A stretch of DNA of 64,000 nucleotides. Source: Adenophora triphylla var. japonica. Taxonomy: Eukaryota > Streptophyta > Magnoliopsida > Asterales > Campanulaceae. Positions 1 through 11,235 of this stretch are shown here, piece by piece. The notes beneath the pieces are model-generated. The model made no database searches. It was not told where the DNA came from and was given only the letters and a program-made list of their open reading frames with translations. The position numbers and the translations under genes were made by a program. The DNA lies in assembly GCA_022495995.1 (NCBI GenBank), contig JAFEMH010005419.1, forward strand, positions 62,001 through 126,000, written 5' to 3'. The first letter of the stretch is position 1. Each line of letters opens with the position of its first letter.

Positions 1-59
1 GTATATATACATATATACATGTATATATATATATATACATATATATATACATATATACA

Positions 60-341
60 GAATTTTTTCCCAAATAATCCCGTTTTACTTTTCTATTTAC
101 GAAAATGACTTACTGTTCAAACTATTTCCCAAAATGTCCTCTTTTTTGAAACTCGCTACACCGTGTAGCGAGTTTGACTAGGGTTGGTCAAAACTCGCTA
201 CACCGTGTAGCGAGTTTAGGGTGATTAATTACGGCCGTTGGGAAAATTAATTAGGTCATTTAATTAAACTAAACTCGCTACACCGTGTAGCGAGTTTTGA
301 CCAGAAGTCAAACTCGCTACACCGTGTAGCGAGTTCAATTT
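60..341 (+). repeat. Left TIR of the MULE, four hairpin motifs
   Basis: This block matches the reverse complement of 22456..22735. It contains four copies of a 25-bp near-palindrome at 150-174, 192-216, 272-296 and 311-335. Each has the arm AACTCGCTACAC, a central C, and the mirrored arm. The spacers between motifs are also shared with the other TIR, including a GTTGACC-like stretch and an AATTAATTAGG stretch around 240-260. Such subterminal motifs are typical places for transposase binding, but that role is an inference here. Confidence 0.9.
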
Positions 342-1979
342 AAACCCTTACACTTCTCAGTTCACGCATTCAAAGAAAGAAAACAAAAAAAACTTAAACC
401 TTCTCCATTCATACCTCCATAGCCGACTGAAGAAGAAGAAGAATAGTTCGAGCCTTGATCGAGCCAAGCCAAGGATTTTGCCAAGAAATTCAACCTTTTT
501 CTTAATTGTAAGTTTAAATTTGTATATTAAGTTGAATTTTAGTTTTGATTTTATTATTCATTTACTTATAATTTATGATTTTTTTTTTAATTCCGAATTT
601 CTATATTGCCGAGAAGAAGAACATTGCAATTTAGGATTTTTTGGTTGATTTGTTGTTGAAATATTGTTATTCCCATATTTATGTGACTAATTTTTATTTA
701 ATTCGAATTTTTTATTATTTTGGTTGATTTGTTGTTGAAATATTTTTATTCCGAATTTATGATTTTTTTAATTCCAAATTTTTGACTAATTTTTATTTAA
801 TTCTGAATTTTTATTTAGTTTTTTTGGTTGATTTGTTGTTGAAATATTATTATTCGAATTTATGTGACAAATTTCTATATGCCAAGAATTATTTTTATTT
901 TTTTTATGATTTTTTTGGTTGATTTGTTGTTGAAATAGTGTTATTTATGTGACTAATTTTTTGATTTTTTATGACATTGCAATTTAGGATTTTATTTTTG
1001 GTTGAACTATTGTTAAATATATAGATGTAAATATTATTTCGATGAATTAATTGTGCCCTATACATAGTTTAATTGTTGAGAATAATTAATTGATGCATTC
1101 GATTTTAATTTATTTAATATAAAGATGAGAAAAAATTATTATTTCAAATATTTTAATAATAAAACTAAAAAATCTTGTGCGAAAAACTAATCGAGGATAG
1201 ATTAGACCGATTGTTATTCCCATTTATATGAACTGTCTATTTATTTTTTATCAAAAAAAAAAATAATAGCAAATTTAAAGTAAATTGGGTCATTCATTTT
1301 AGAAAATTTTAGAAGGGAGTATATAGCAAATTTGCTCATAATAGAAATAAATAGCAAATTTGAAAAGATTTTTGAATTTTTTTTGGGACGGAGGGAGTAC
1401 AAAGTTTAACTTGTGTGAGATTATAGGAAATTTGATTACCGAGATAGGAACGTGAGCTTGTCCGAACAAGGTCCAAGTGGATTGTGCCCTAATGACTCTT
1501 ATAAGTTATAGGTAATCAGAACGGAATCCTTAATTCGTGAAAGTGGTACATAATGTGAGGCATGACGTCGAAGGAATTAATTAGGCGTCATATATACCAT
1601 ATTGTAAACCCTAAACCCTAATATCTCGTCACGAAACCCTAAATCCTTAAAATATGATTTAGTGATAGAAAAATAGAATAGGAATTAATATACATATAAC
1701 AACATCCTAAATCTCATATACTTATATTCCAAACCCTAAACCCTTAAAATATGATTTATTGTTCAAACATTTTATAAAAAAAAAAAAAACTTCATCCTAT
1801 TTTTCAAAACCGCATGAGGATTACTCTTGAAGTATTACTTAGTATATAGGCTGGAAACCAAGAACTTCCCCACGTGCACTTCTTGGAAGTGTGGGATAAC
1901 TTTGGATTACAATGCCACGTACTAGTAATTACAATTTTTGTATTCTTTTATTTATTTTCTTGCCTTATAGAACAATAAC
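342..1979. other. Non-coding AT-rich part of the MULE
   Basis: No coding region is visible. Between about 630 and 990 a motif centred on TTGGTTGATTTGTTGTTGAA recurs four times with spacing of about 80 to 100 bp, so this is a decayed tandem repeat. Between 1605 and 1760 there are short runs of AAACCCTAAACCC, which look like the plant telomere repeat but are only a few units long. A single Stowaway-type end (GGGACGGAGGGAGTA) sits at about 1385-1399 without a clear partner. Confidence 0.6.
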
Positions 1980-4330
1980 CAACCTTGATATTGAAATAAA
2001 TAGATGGAAGCGTTCATTGATCCCGGCCTATCGATACATCCGTCCCGACCCGCCACGTGCACCGTAGGGCTAGGTATATTTGGTCCGGGTGGCCGGTTGC
2101 TAGTCCCCTCGTTTTTCGTCATGGTGCCACCTTGCCGCCCGTATTAGCTCTGTCATATTATTGAGGCTGGCGAGTGTGGATTTAGTGGAGTGCACTACAT
2201 AGGCCGGATCTGATACGATTTTGCATTCTTTGGAGGCCTTGATCGAGAGATGGCGTCAGGAGACCCATACGTTCCATCTCCCGGTTGGTGAGATGACTAT
2301 CACTCCTACGGGATATCGGCATGATTTGCGGGTTGCCGATTGATGGGGATGCTGTTATCGATGATGGGTTTCCAAGTACATATAGGGCGGCGGGCCGAGT
2401 GCCATGAGTATTTAGGGTTTGTCCTCAGTGACGGAGATATAGATGGGGCTTGAGTCTGAAGCTCCGGTGGATTACCGTACGTTTCCCACACTTTGGTGAC
2501 CTGGATGATGATGCCGATCCGTAGATTGTGGATCGATACGTACGGGCTTATATCTTGCTTGCTTGGGTTCTACGATCATGCCCGATCGTACGAACAACAA
2601 GGTTAAGCTATGTTATCTCCCGCTGCTTAGGGATGTTTCTAGGGTGAGGGAGTACAGTTTGGGGAGTGCGGCGCTTGCTTTCTGTACCGAGAGTTATGTA
2701 GTGCGGCACCTCACACGAGACAAAGTGCGGAGGATTTCTCAACGTTCTACGAATGTATTTTATTTCATTTTAATGTTCATTATGTTTTTAAGTTTTATTT
2801 CAAATTTGTGGCATTATTACTTAGTTTTTGATATACATTTATTTCATATAGATCTGGGCTTGGGAGAGGTTGACATGTGTGAGGCGCGCGGATCCGTTTC
2901 GCCTCGAAGAGCGGGACTACGTCATCATGCCCCTCGGATGCATGTATGCATATTTCATACTTTATTTTCTCGTCGTTAATGTTTTTATTTTTTTGAACAT
3001 AATCTTATAATTATTTTGTTTATGAAATTTCGGGTGGACGCGAGGCTTCGCTTGATCTCGAGAGAGGGTTCTTGCCGCACATAGCTCCGCGAGGCTATCG
3101 GGATCACCTAGCTCGGCTGAACGAGTCACGTGGTGTGGCGGCCTTATGAGGAGACCCGCTCCGGTCCTACCGCTACCGAGGGGAGGAGATATGGTTGGCG
3201 AAGGTCCTCTCATATGCTTTGAGAGGGTTTAGTGGCATGCCCGATCGCGTGATGAGGCGGTTTGGATCGAGATGCTTATCCCAAAGACCGTTCGACACCG
3301 GCTGGAGTTGCACCGTTCGGATCGGCGGGAAGTCCTACGGTGAGATGGGGTGAGCACCATCGCTCACTTGTTACACTATGGGGACAGCGCCACGAGAGGT
3401 TGGTTTCCTGGTGTTCGGCTTCCACGATATGACCTACACCGACCCATATATGGTATGGTATAGGGACATAACGTGTAGGTTTGTGCGGCGGCTCACTCAC
3501 GTAGAGGTGGATGGATACCGAGTCGTACGCCCCGCCCAGAGTTTATGGTAAGTTTTTACATTTTTAAAGTTTTTTTGTCTAATATTTTTTTTTAAGAAAA
3601 CATCAATTATTAACTTATGTCTCTCGTTCTTATATATATTTTTGATATAAAAACAGTGCAGACCCTTCGGCGCCCGCATGTCGCCAATGAGAGGGATGAG
3701 CATCCCCACCAAGCCGAAATGCGGGAGATTGTGACACACGGGTTCGTGGGAGTTAGGGAGCTCCACCGCCTTCGCCCGCCTGCACCTCCCCACCCGCAGT
3801 GATCGCGTGCGGGGACAACCTCGACAACGTCGGCGACGTCGTGCACGGGCGTAACCACCACCCCGCATGGATTTACACGATGAGCCGAGCCGAGCAGGGC
3901 ACGAGCCTCGGGCGCAGGACCCGGCGATACATCTTATGGTAGTGTATCATGATCGCGGCACGATCGCAGTATGATTTTGAGCGTTGGAGCGGGGTTTCGG
4001 GGGGCCCAGGGGAGGGGTGCCGGAGAAGTGGGCAGGGTGGCGGTGGGGGTGGGCTGGGGGGTGGCGTTGGGGGTGGGCGGGGGTGGCAGTGGGAGTGCCC
4101 AGGCGGACCCTTCCCTGGGCCATCCACATCCACTATGGGCTTCGGCGCTTATACGAGTGGAAGTGGGTTGAGGACTCCTTCATCACATGGAGCGTTCCAT
4201 GGTTTCGTCGATCCGTCTCGGATGACCCCGAACAAGAGCTTCGAGGAACAAATGCTTAGAAGAGGGTCTCGGCTCCTAATCCGCGTAATCCCTACACCCC
4301 GTCTTTCTATGATAATAGGTAGAGAGTTCA
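1980..4330 (+). pseudogene. Plant mobile domain (MAIN/PP7L-like) gene relic
   Basis: Translated pieces in shifting frames carry hallmarks of the plant mobile domain (PMD, the domain of the Arabidopsis MAIN/MAIL proteins and many transposon genes). ETHTFHLPVGEMTIT lies at about 2255-2305, followed in another frame by GLPIDGDAV. PLICFERV lies near 3205-3228, then MPDRVMRRFG, then IPKTVRHRLELHRSDRR around 3275-3325. YMVWYRDITCRFV lies near 3447-3485. A candidate start is MEAFIDPG near 2004. At least five frame changes separate these pieces, so no full protein is encoded; some breaks could be introns, notably the AT-rich stretches 2755-2850, 2985-3030 and 3550-3650. PMD genes are known both as silencing factors and as transposon passengers. 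Here the location inside the TIRs makes it MULE cargo. Confidence 0.72.
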
Positions 4331-4698
4331 CTTTTGTTTTTTTATTATTATGTAATGAAACTTTGTTGTATTGGTTTAGTTTTTATTTGAACTGTACTAT
4401 TACTTTACTTTTTATTTGAATGTTTTTTATTTGTATTGAAATTTTGTAACTTTTTCTTAGTAGTTTAGCTTTATATTTGATTTGAATGTAATTTTCCAAT
4501 TCTTAAAAATGATTTTAGTTATTTGAATGAATATTTAAAAAATTATAATTGATGATATTTATTAGATTAGGGAGTAATAAAAGAAAAGTTTATTTTCCAT
4601 TTAAGTGTTAAGGTTCAATTTATGTTTAGCATAAATTCCAAAAAAAATGTTCAAATGTGCTACCGTGTAATTATTGTGGGACGAATCAAAAAATTGTA
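4331..4698. other. AT-rich spacer in the MULE
   Basis: No gene is visible. A stretch at about 4496-4530 (CAATTCTTAAAAATG and following) is repeated at the start of the MITE-like element that begins at 4699. This suggests a local duplication or a second decayed copy of that repeat. Confidence 0.5.
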
Positions 4699-4868
4699 CT
4701 CCCTCCAATTCTTAAAAATGATTTTAGTTATTTTAATGAAACTGTGTAATGATTTATGAATAACAATTTTTAGAATTTCAATAAGATGATTAAATTTGCA
4801 TTAATGTTTGGGTCAAAGTTAAGCTGCTTTGTTGACCAAAAGTGCCCTTTCGGACGGGACGAAGGGAG
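4699..4868. mobile_element. Stowaway-like MITE, short
   Basis: The left end reads CTCCCTCCAATTC and the right end GGGACGAAGGGAG, and both are bordered by TA (4697-4698 and 4869-4870). CTCCCTCCGT-type ends with TA duplications are the signature of Stowaway MITEs (Tc1/mariner). The inner parts pair poorly, so this is a degraded copy. Confidence 0.6.
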
Positions 4869-4941
4869 TATTTATTGGGCCAAAATTGGAGTGGCCGCCC
4901 TTGTTCTTCGGCGAGCTTTGGTGGCAGCCCAAATTCTTTGA

Positions 4942-5026
4942 AATCGCTACACCGTGAAGCGATTTTCACTAAACTCGCTACACGGTGTAGCGAGTATAGT
5001 GAAAATCGCTTCACGGTGTAGCGATT
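4942..5026. repeat. Internal hairpin cluster, downstream of the transposase
   Basis: Three near-palindromes of the TIR type stand together: AATCGCTACACCGTGAAGCG (4942 on), AACTCGCTACACGGTGTAGC (about 4972 on) and AATCGCTTCACGGTGTAGCG (5004 on). Two have the shorter ATCGCT arm rather than the ACTCGCT arm of the outer TIRs. Together with the cluster at 8403-8508 they bracket the transposase relic. Confidence 0.85.
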
Positions 5027-5337
5027 ATAAATGTACATTTCCATTGTATTCCGGCCTAAGTTTCTAAGTTTACATTTGTAAAGGAGCGTCAGCTCCCACT
5101 GTGTGGCGAAGCGTCCGCTCCCAAGCCGCCCGTAATGTAATATGTACCTTTTTTTGTAATTATGCCAAACAAAAATTAAAACTTAAAACTTAATTAAAAT
5201 AAAAGCTAAACCGAAAAATTACATTCAACTCAAATATAAATTACATTGGACTTTTCAAGTTTAATGAAAACGACATATAATAAAACCGAAACCGAATCCA
5301 ATTCAAGCCAAACATAAATTACATTAAAAACATTCTT

Positions 5338-7992
5338 CTACTCCCTAAGGTTCGGGCATCTACGACGATTGTGCCCTTCCCGATGGCATGATGAACACAT
5401 ACTCTTCCGTTTATCCGCTTGAAAGTCCATAGAATTACGAAAGCGTCTTGATCTAGGTCGTCCAGGACTTCGCGAACGTCGAAGTAGGGGATTAGGGAAG
5501 AAACTAGGCACCAAACCATCCACGCCCCAATAGTCCTCATGCTCGATTGGTTCGAATGTTCCCTTCCATGTCTTGTAGTATTCCCCAACGGTGTAATATT
5601 CGAAACAAAATCTCGACCATCAATATTTTGTGGAGAACAACAAGCAAGGAGATGGGAACAAGGCATGCGATAGGCAACCCATTTACCACATGTGCGGGTG
5701 CGCTCATTAAGTCGGACAATCTGTATATTTCCTCCGTGATCACCACTGACGTCTTTGTTGTCACTTGATACACCCCCATTTCGTGATTGTTGAACCTCCG
5801 ACGTGATGTGTTGCCGCTTTTCCGGTGTTCTTCAAGTAGTGATAATCGACTTTCGTCGAATTGGTGTCGGGGATTGATGTTAGGGTTATCGGGATTACCT
5901 CCTAAGGCATTGATTGAAAATCCATGCCTTACTTGAAAGTACTCCACACAACGATAGAAGGCGGTTTCAACAAATTCTTTGTGATTGGCATCCCACGAGC
6001 TCCCTTCATCACACCATTGAAAACCTCGAGACATGTTGGTAGTCATGATGCCATACCCGTAACCACCATCGTGTGCCAATGTCCATTTTCTAGCATCCAA
6101 ATGCTGAAACCATGCAATTGCCTCGGGCTAAATTCCACGAATACTCTCTAAGATAGATTTCAATTTTCTATCTTGAGTTGCTCTACCCGCTCTCCGGAAA
6201 CGTATACTTCAACCCCTTCCCCTCTATACTTTTCCAAGAAATTTGCTCGCATATGTCTCAAGCAATATCGATGATGCACGTTTGGCCACCACGTATCTTC
6301 GCCTACATCTTGAGAATGCCCCAATGACGGTCGATATCAAGCATACTTCACGACTCTTGATAATATGCTTGCAAACCAGGTATAAGAACCAACGCCAGTT
6401 CGGCCAGTCCTCCTTTTCAACAACGGCAAAGGCAAGCGGAAGTATCTTTGTCTTGGGCGTCAACACCCATGGCAATCGGTATTACCCCTTTATATCTACC
6501 ATGCATAAATGTTCCATCCACAGAAATGACTCGGCCGACAATGAGAGAAAGCTTCAATGCAAGGCCCAAATGCCCAGAATACTGTCGAAATAGGGAGGCT
6601 TCACCGACGGGAGGAGGAGGTGTAGAGTACTCAACAATTGTCCTCGGATTGTATTTTTGAATGGCTGCTAGGACGCGGGGTAACCTCTTATAAGATTCCT
6701 CCCAATCTCCAAAAACCTCTCGCAATGCCATTACGCTTTCCACACGCCATGCCTTCTTGTAAGTAACTACCTTGTCGAACCTACTAGAGATGTGTGCAAT
6801 AATGACTCCAACCTTGACATCCGAATCGGCCTTAATAAGACCAACGACTTCCCGACCGATAAACTTGGCATCTAGATTGGGGTGATCTTGACTTGATCCG
6901 TAATATAAGCGGCGGTGAGGAGCCTTATACTTGGTCACTTCCCAATAGCCAAACTTCTTCCTACTCACACGAACATAAAAATGACATGGATAATTTTTTA
7001 ACGTACACTCAATTACCCATGTGTTCGGTGTGCTCTTTCTTACCCCGAACTGCGATTGTTTTTAATATGGAACCTTTTCATATCAAATTGTGCCTCGTTC
7101 TTGCCGGGAAAGCGTATCCCTTTAGCAATCGGTTGTTGTTAGGATCCCAACCGGAAAACTATGTGCATGATCATAATCAATCAAGCCTTGTTCTTGTCGA
7201 GCGAGATGTACCAATATCACCGTAAAAGGGATAACTCGCTCTCTCATATCTTCGATTTTTCGGCACTGCATACTGAACAAGAGGTGCTTCCACATCATCA
7301 TCAATCGGCCCATCATCACCGGCTCCCAAATCGACATCGAATCACTACTACCCTCCTCATATTCATCATCATCATCCTCTAGCATTGCATCTACATCAGT
7401 GTGCACTTCCTCTTCTTCCTAGTCAACATCATAATCATCATTAACGTGATCATTATGCCCAAATGCCCGATCATCATCATGAACATGATAATTATGGCCA
7501 AATGCCCCATCATCATAATTTGGTGTTTGAGTTGATACAAGAGTTTGGGAACTTGGACCAACCCCATCATCACGGTTACCGAGTTGGAGAAAACCCGAAA
7601 GTACTCTCTCGTGTGCTTTGTGTTTCAAACTCTGGATTGGATCGATTTTCAATTAATTTTACAACAACATACAGCTGCAAATTTCCAATCCCCCCAAATT
7701 TAGCAAACTGATCGAACATTACTTCCATACACGCATCATCTTCAATATGGAAAGGAAAGTACTCACCAATCCCGCTATCAAAAGAATGAGGGCATCTGTA
7801 AATGACTTTCAAATCAAATTGAGACCGATCTAAGTTCGCCTTTTTATATAACTCATCAATCAACTCATTGTATTTCCATTGGCAATTACCCCTTATTGCA
7901 CATTTTGGCCCCTTTTTGAAATGAGGACCATCAAACGGTTGTTCATCATCACCTCCCCAATAACACATAAAAATGATCGGACCCCCGTTCAT
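5338..7992 (-). pseudogene. MuDR-type (MULE) transposase relic
   Basis: The start is the ATG at 7992, beginning MNGGPIIFMCYWGG, an N-terminal region of the kind seen in plant MULE transposases. An acidic, His/Asp-rich linker follows (about 7650-7370). The MuDR-like DNA-binding part contains HFYVRVSRKKFGYWEVTKY (about 6990-6920). The MULE catalytic core has VDGTFMHGRYKGVIPIAMG (first Asp, about 6510-6450), then ILPLAFAVVEKE, then DIDRHWGILK (second Asp, about 6340-6310), and later IMTTNMSRGFQ. A SWIM-type zinc finger, CGKWVAYRMPCSHLLACC, lies near 5695-5640. A final zinc knuckle, CSSCHREGHNRRRCPN, lies near 5395-5345. The order and content match a full-length plant MULE transposase, but at least five frameshifts break it. 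It would cut and join DNA at the TIRs in the nucleus if intact. Confidence 0.9.
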
Positions 7993-8402
7993 ATTTAACC
8001 CTACATTACGAAATCAAAGTGTTAAAACCTACATAACAAAACTCTTACATTTATTATATCTACAATATCATAAAACACAGTTAAATCATTAAATTTTATA
8101 TCTAAACACAAGTCAAAATAATAATTAAGATGATGTTAATTTACCTTGATTCTTGTTGATCTTCAACAATTCTGATGAAATAAAATAACTTGAAGAAGTT
8201 TTATTTTGAATTAAGGGGATTTAGAAAATGATGATTGAGAGAGTTGATTGAGAGAAAGAGAGAAAGGTAAGAAAAGAAACAAAACTGAGTTGAGAGATAA
8301 AGAGAAGGCTGAGAGAAAAAGAGAAAAAAGAAGGCTGTGAGATTCTCAGAATCACGTGAATTTTGAAATTTTGTTCTTTGCAAAGTATTTTGTTTTTACT
8401 TA

Positions 8403-8508
8403 AACTCGCTGCACCGTGTGGCGAGTCTTCAATAAAGGCTGAATTGAATTCGCTACACCGTGTAGCGATTTCGGCTTTATTGAAACTCGCCACACGGTGT
8501 AGCGAGTT
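8403..8508. repeat. Internal hairpin cluster, upstream of the transposase
   Basis: Three near-palindromes occur at 8403-8427, about 8446-8470 and 8484-8508. The central spacer sequences AATAAAGGCTGAA and TTCGGCTTTATT are complementary as well, so the whole cluster can fold into a larger hairpin. It mirrors the cluster at 4942-5026 on the other side of the transposase relic and lies about 410 bp upstream of its ATG. Confidence 0.85.
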
Positions 8509-8576
8509 TAAGTAAAAACAAAATCCCTTTTTACAAAGAACAAAATTTGAAAATTGTTTACTTCTTTTTGTTTTTT

Positions 8577-8936
8577 CATTCGCGAAGGCATTTTGAACAA
8601 CAAATATAGGTTAATTTATATATCATAATGAATATCTAAAAATTGTTACTTGAAGTACATACAATGTTGTAACAATAACAACTTTTAAATTTTAATTTCG
8701 ACAATTAAATCAGCTTCAATTTTTTGCTCAAAATAGCTTCGTAGTAACATCAAAAAAAAAATTTCGTTCGCGAAGCTATTTTGAGCAATAATTATAGGTT
8801 AATTTATATATCATAATGAATATCTAAAAATTGTTACTTGAAGTACATATAATGGTGTAACAATAACAACTTTTAAATTTTAATTTCGACAATTAAATCA
8901 GCTTCAAATTGTTGCTCAAAATAGCTTCGTACTAAC
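8577..8936. repeat. Tandem pair of ~173-bp foldback repeats
   Basis: Two direct copies (about 8577-8749 and 8764-8936) are nearly identical. Each copy starts with CGCGAAGCTATTTTGAGCAA or a close variant and ends with its inverted form TTGCTCAAAATAGCTTCG, so each is itself a small inverted-repeat unit. No coding potential is visible. They could be two tandem mini-MITEs or a duplicated one. Confidence 0.75.
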
Positions 8937-8977
8937 AAAAAAAAAAATTACATGTGTTAAAAAAATAATGACATGTG

Positions 8978-10324
8978 TGAAATTACCCGGGATCCGGCTC
9001 GCGCGCGGAGCCCCGGCATCTCGCATTCGTCGCTGTTCGGGAAGTCGCCCGGATCCGAGAGGCAGCACAATCGCGCCCCGGCATCTGGCTTATTCCGTTT
9101 TAGCGTTGCGTGTTGGAGGTGTCTCGCCGTTTTGCTTTCGCATTTGTAGAGTCGCCACGCCGTTTTTATTAAGCCCAAAACATTGAAAAAGGGCATCAGT
9201 TTAAAGATAATTTTAAACTGTTTTTGTGTGATGAGATTTTGAGTTCGGAGGTCAGATGACTCCCGGGAAGAGAATATTAGAATATTAGAGCTCACCCGAG
9301 TCGCCTCGTAAAAACGAGTCTTTCGGATACCCCTAATATCCTTTAAATGTTGTGTGTGTGTGTGTGTGCTTTTAAAAATGCATGCTGTATCGGATGTCTA
9401 CATTGTATGCTATGTATGGAAATGTATTGAAATAGTAATGGAAGGAAGCCTTACCAATGTTGGTTCGTGTCTGTCTTCCGCTGGGGAGTAGTGTGTGAGG
9501 TTGGAGTAGCGTTAGGTGCGGATCGGGATTGCTTCGGAGATGCCGGTTGTCTGCGGACGGAGTTTCGCGTGAGTTGAAGGTTGCAGGCTGCGTTCGGGCA
9601 GAGGTTCGGCGTGCGTGGGGATCGTCGGGATCACTCGGGCAGAGGTTCGGCGTGCGTTGGAATCGTTGGTTGGATTCGGGCAGAGGTTCGGCGTGGTTTG
9701 GGATTGCCGGTTTGACTCGGAAAGAGCCGGGACACCGTGGAAAGACCAGGCAAGGCCTCGGAGTACCACGAGGGCCTCAGAGTACCTCGAGAGTGCCTCG
9801 GGGCAGCGCGGGAGCGTCGCGGGAGCGCTCGTAGAGGCTTCGGAGCACCTCGAGGGGCTCGGAAGGCCTCGGAAGGATCCGAAAGGGGCCGGGAGTGCCT
9901 CGAGAGGACTTAGAGGGGAGCCAGAAGGCTAAGGGAGGAAGAGAGAAGAGGGAGGTGTGAAAAAATGAGGAGGGGAAGCCCTCTATTTATAGTAGTGGAA
10001 AACTGCAAAGAGGTCCGTACGGACCTCTTAGGTAATTATAGATTTCCGGGATTTGAGGGAATCTCGTGGACTTTAAGGGGATTTTCGTAATGATTATGTC
10101 TGGTGCAAAGAGGTCCGTACGGACCTTTTGGCATGCAAAGAGGTCCGTACGGACTTTCCATGCTCTTGTGAATGTGATGGCAAGCTAGCTCTCGTCGAGA
10201 GCTTTCCAACCATATATGGCACGTCTCAATCGGAGTTCGTATGAAGGAGTTATGACCTCCGGAAGTTTGCCTCTGGTTTTGTCGTATGCTGGGATGGAGA
10301 GCGATCCAGATTGGGGTACTTACA
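8978..10324 (-). repeat. 3' LTR of the gag-only element
   Basis: This is a near copy of 19680..21024. In minus orientation a TATA box (CTATAAATAG, plus 9983..9992) lies downstream of three copies of the palindrome AGGTCCGTACGGACCT (10011-10026, 10111-10126, and 10141-10156 with one mismatch). The segment 9600-9720 contains a CGGGCAGAGGTTCGGCGTG motif repeated several times. The purine-rich stretch GAGGGGCTTC just outside (about 10325-10334, minus) is a weak polypurine-tract candidate. Confidence 0.92.
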
Positions 10325-11235
10325 GAAGCCCCTCGGCGACGTCACTTATGAAAGAAGTGGGGTCGTCGATAAGATAAGGGTCCTGATCTGGATCGCGTGC
10401 TGGGAGAGGAAGTGACCGTGTAGGTCAGTGCGTGAGGACATGGCGGTGTCCTGTTGTGTGACCGTTTAGGTCAATAGGCTGGACCCTGTGATAGGATTCC
10501 TACGTATCCCTGGCGGGAATCAAGCCTGATCGTAGTTCGTGTGTGGGGTGAGTGTTTGTGAGTGCGGGCGTGGTGGTGCCCTGAAGTGTTGTGTGACCGC
10601 CGAGGTCAGTGATAAGGACGTGGTGGTGTCCTGAGTGACCGTATAGGTCGATGGCTGGACCCTGTGATAGGATTCCTACGTATCCCTGGCGGGAATCAAG
10701 CCTGGTCGTAGTTCAGAGGTCGTGAAATTGTGAGTGTATGTGAGCGTGGTGGTGCCCTAAAGTGTTGTGTGACCGCCGAGGTCAGTGATAAGGACGGGGT
10801 GATGTCCTGATATGTGGTGACCGCCGAGGTCAATTGTGAGGACGTGGTGGTATCCTGGGATGGAAATTTTACGATTTTCCTAATCGGGTGGTTTAAGGCC
10901 TTCCGGGCCGGCGATAGTGATTTGGGAGATTTATACGGTCTTCCGGACCGAGTGGTTTAGAGCCTTCCGGGCTGGGATAGTAGTTTGGCTGATTTATACA
11001 GTCTCCCGGACTGAGTGGTTTTAAAGCCTTAGGTTTAAAGCCTGGGGATAGTAGTTTGGCTGATTTATACAGTCTCCCGGACTGAGTGGTTTAAAGCCTT
11101 CCGGGCTGGAGATAGTGATGGGGGAGGTTTATACGGTCTTCCGGACCGAGTGGTTTAAAGCCTTCCGGGCTGCCTGTGGTGAAGTAGTGAGGTTTGTGGT
11201 GAGTGGACGTGGTGATGTCCTGAGTTGAAGCTTAG
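10325..11235. repeat. Short-period repeats in the gag-only element
   Basis: Two copies of a ~180-bp block (about 10395-10545 and 10590-10720) share TTCCTACGTATCCCTGGCG, then GGGAATCAAGCCTG and CGTAGTTC. Between about 10870 and 11170 a ~65-75-bp unit with paired CCTTCCGGGC and GGTCTTCCGGACC motifs repeats four to five times. No coding region is evident. Confidence 0.75.

Noticed and set aside
141..341. CRISPR-like array of palindromic repeats
   Set aside because: The repeats are self-complementary, only four in number, and both repeats and spacers recur inverted at the other MULE end. The DNA is eukaryotic.
1600..1760. Interstitial telomere
   Set aside because: Only a few scattered CCCTAAA units; not an array.
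3949..4420. Gly-rich or Pro-rich protein genes on either strand
   Set aside because: These frames come from a G-rich low-complexity stretch at 3995-4110 within the PMD relic and have no conserved motif.
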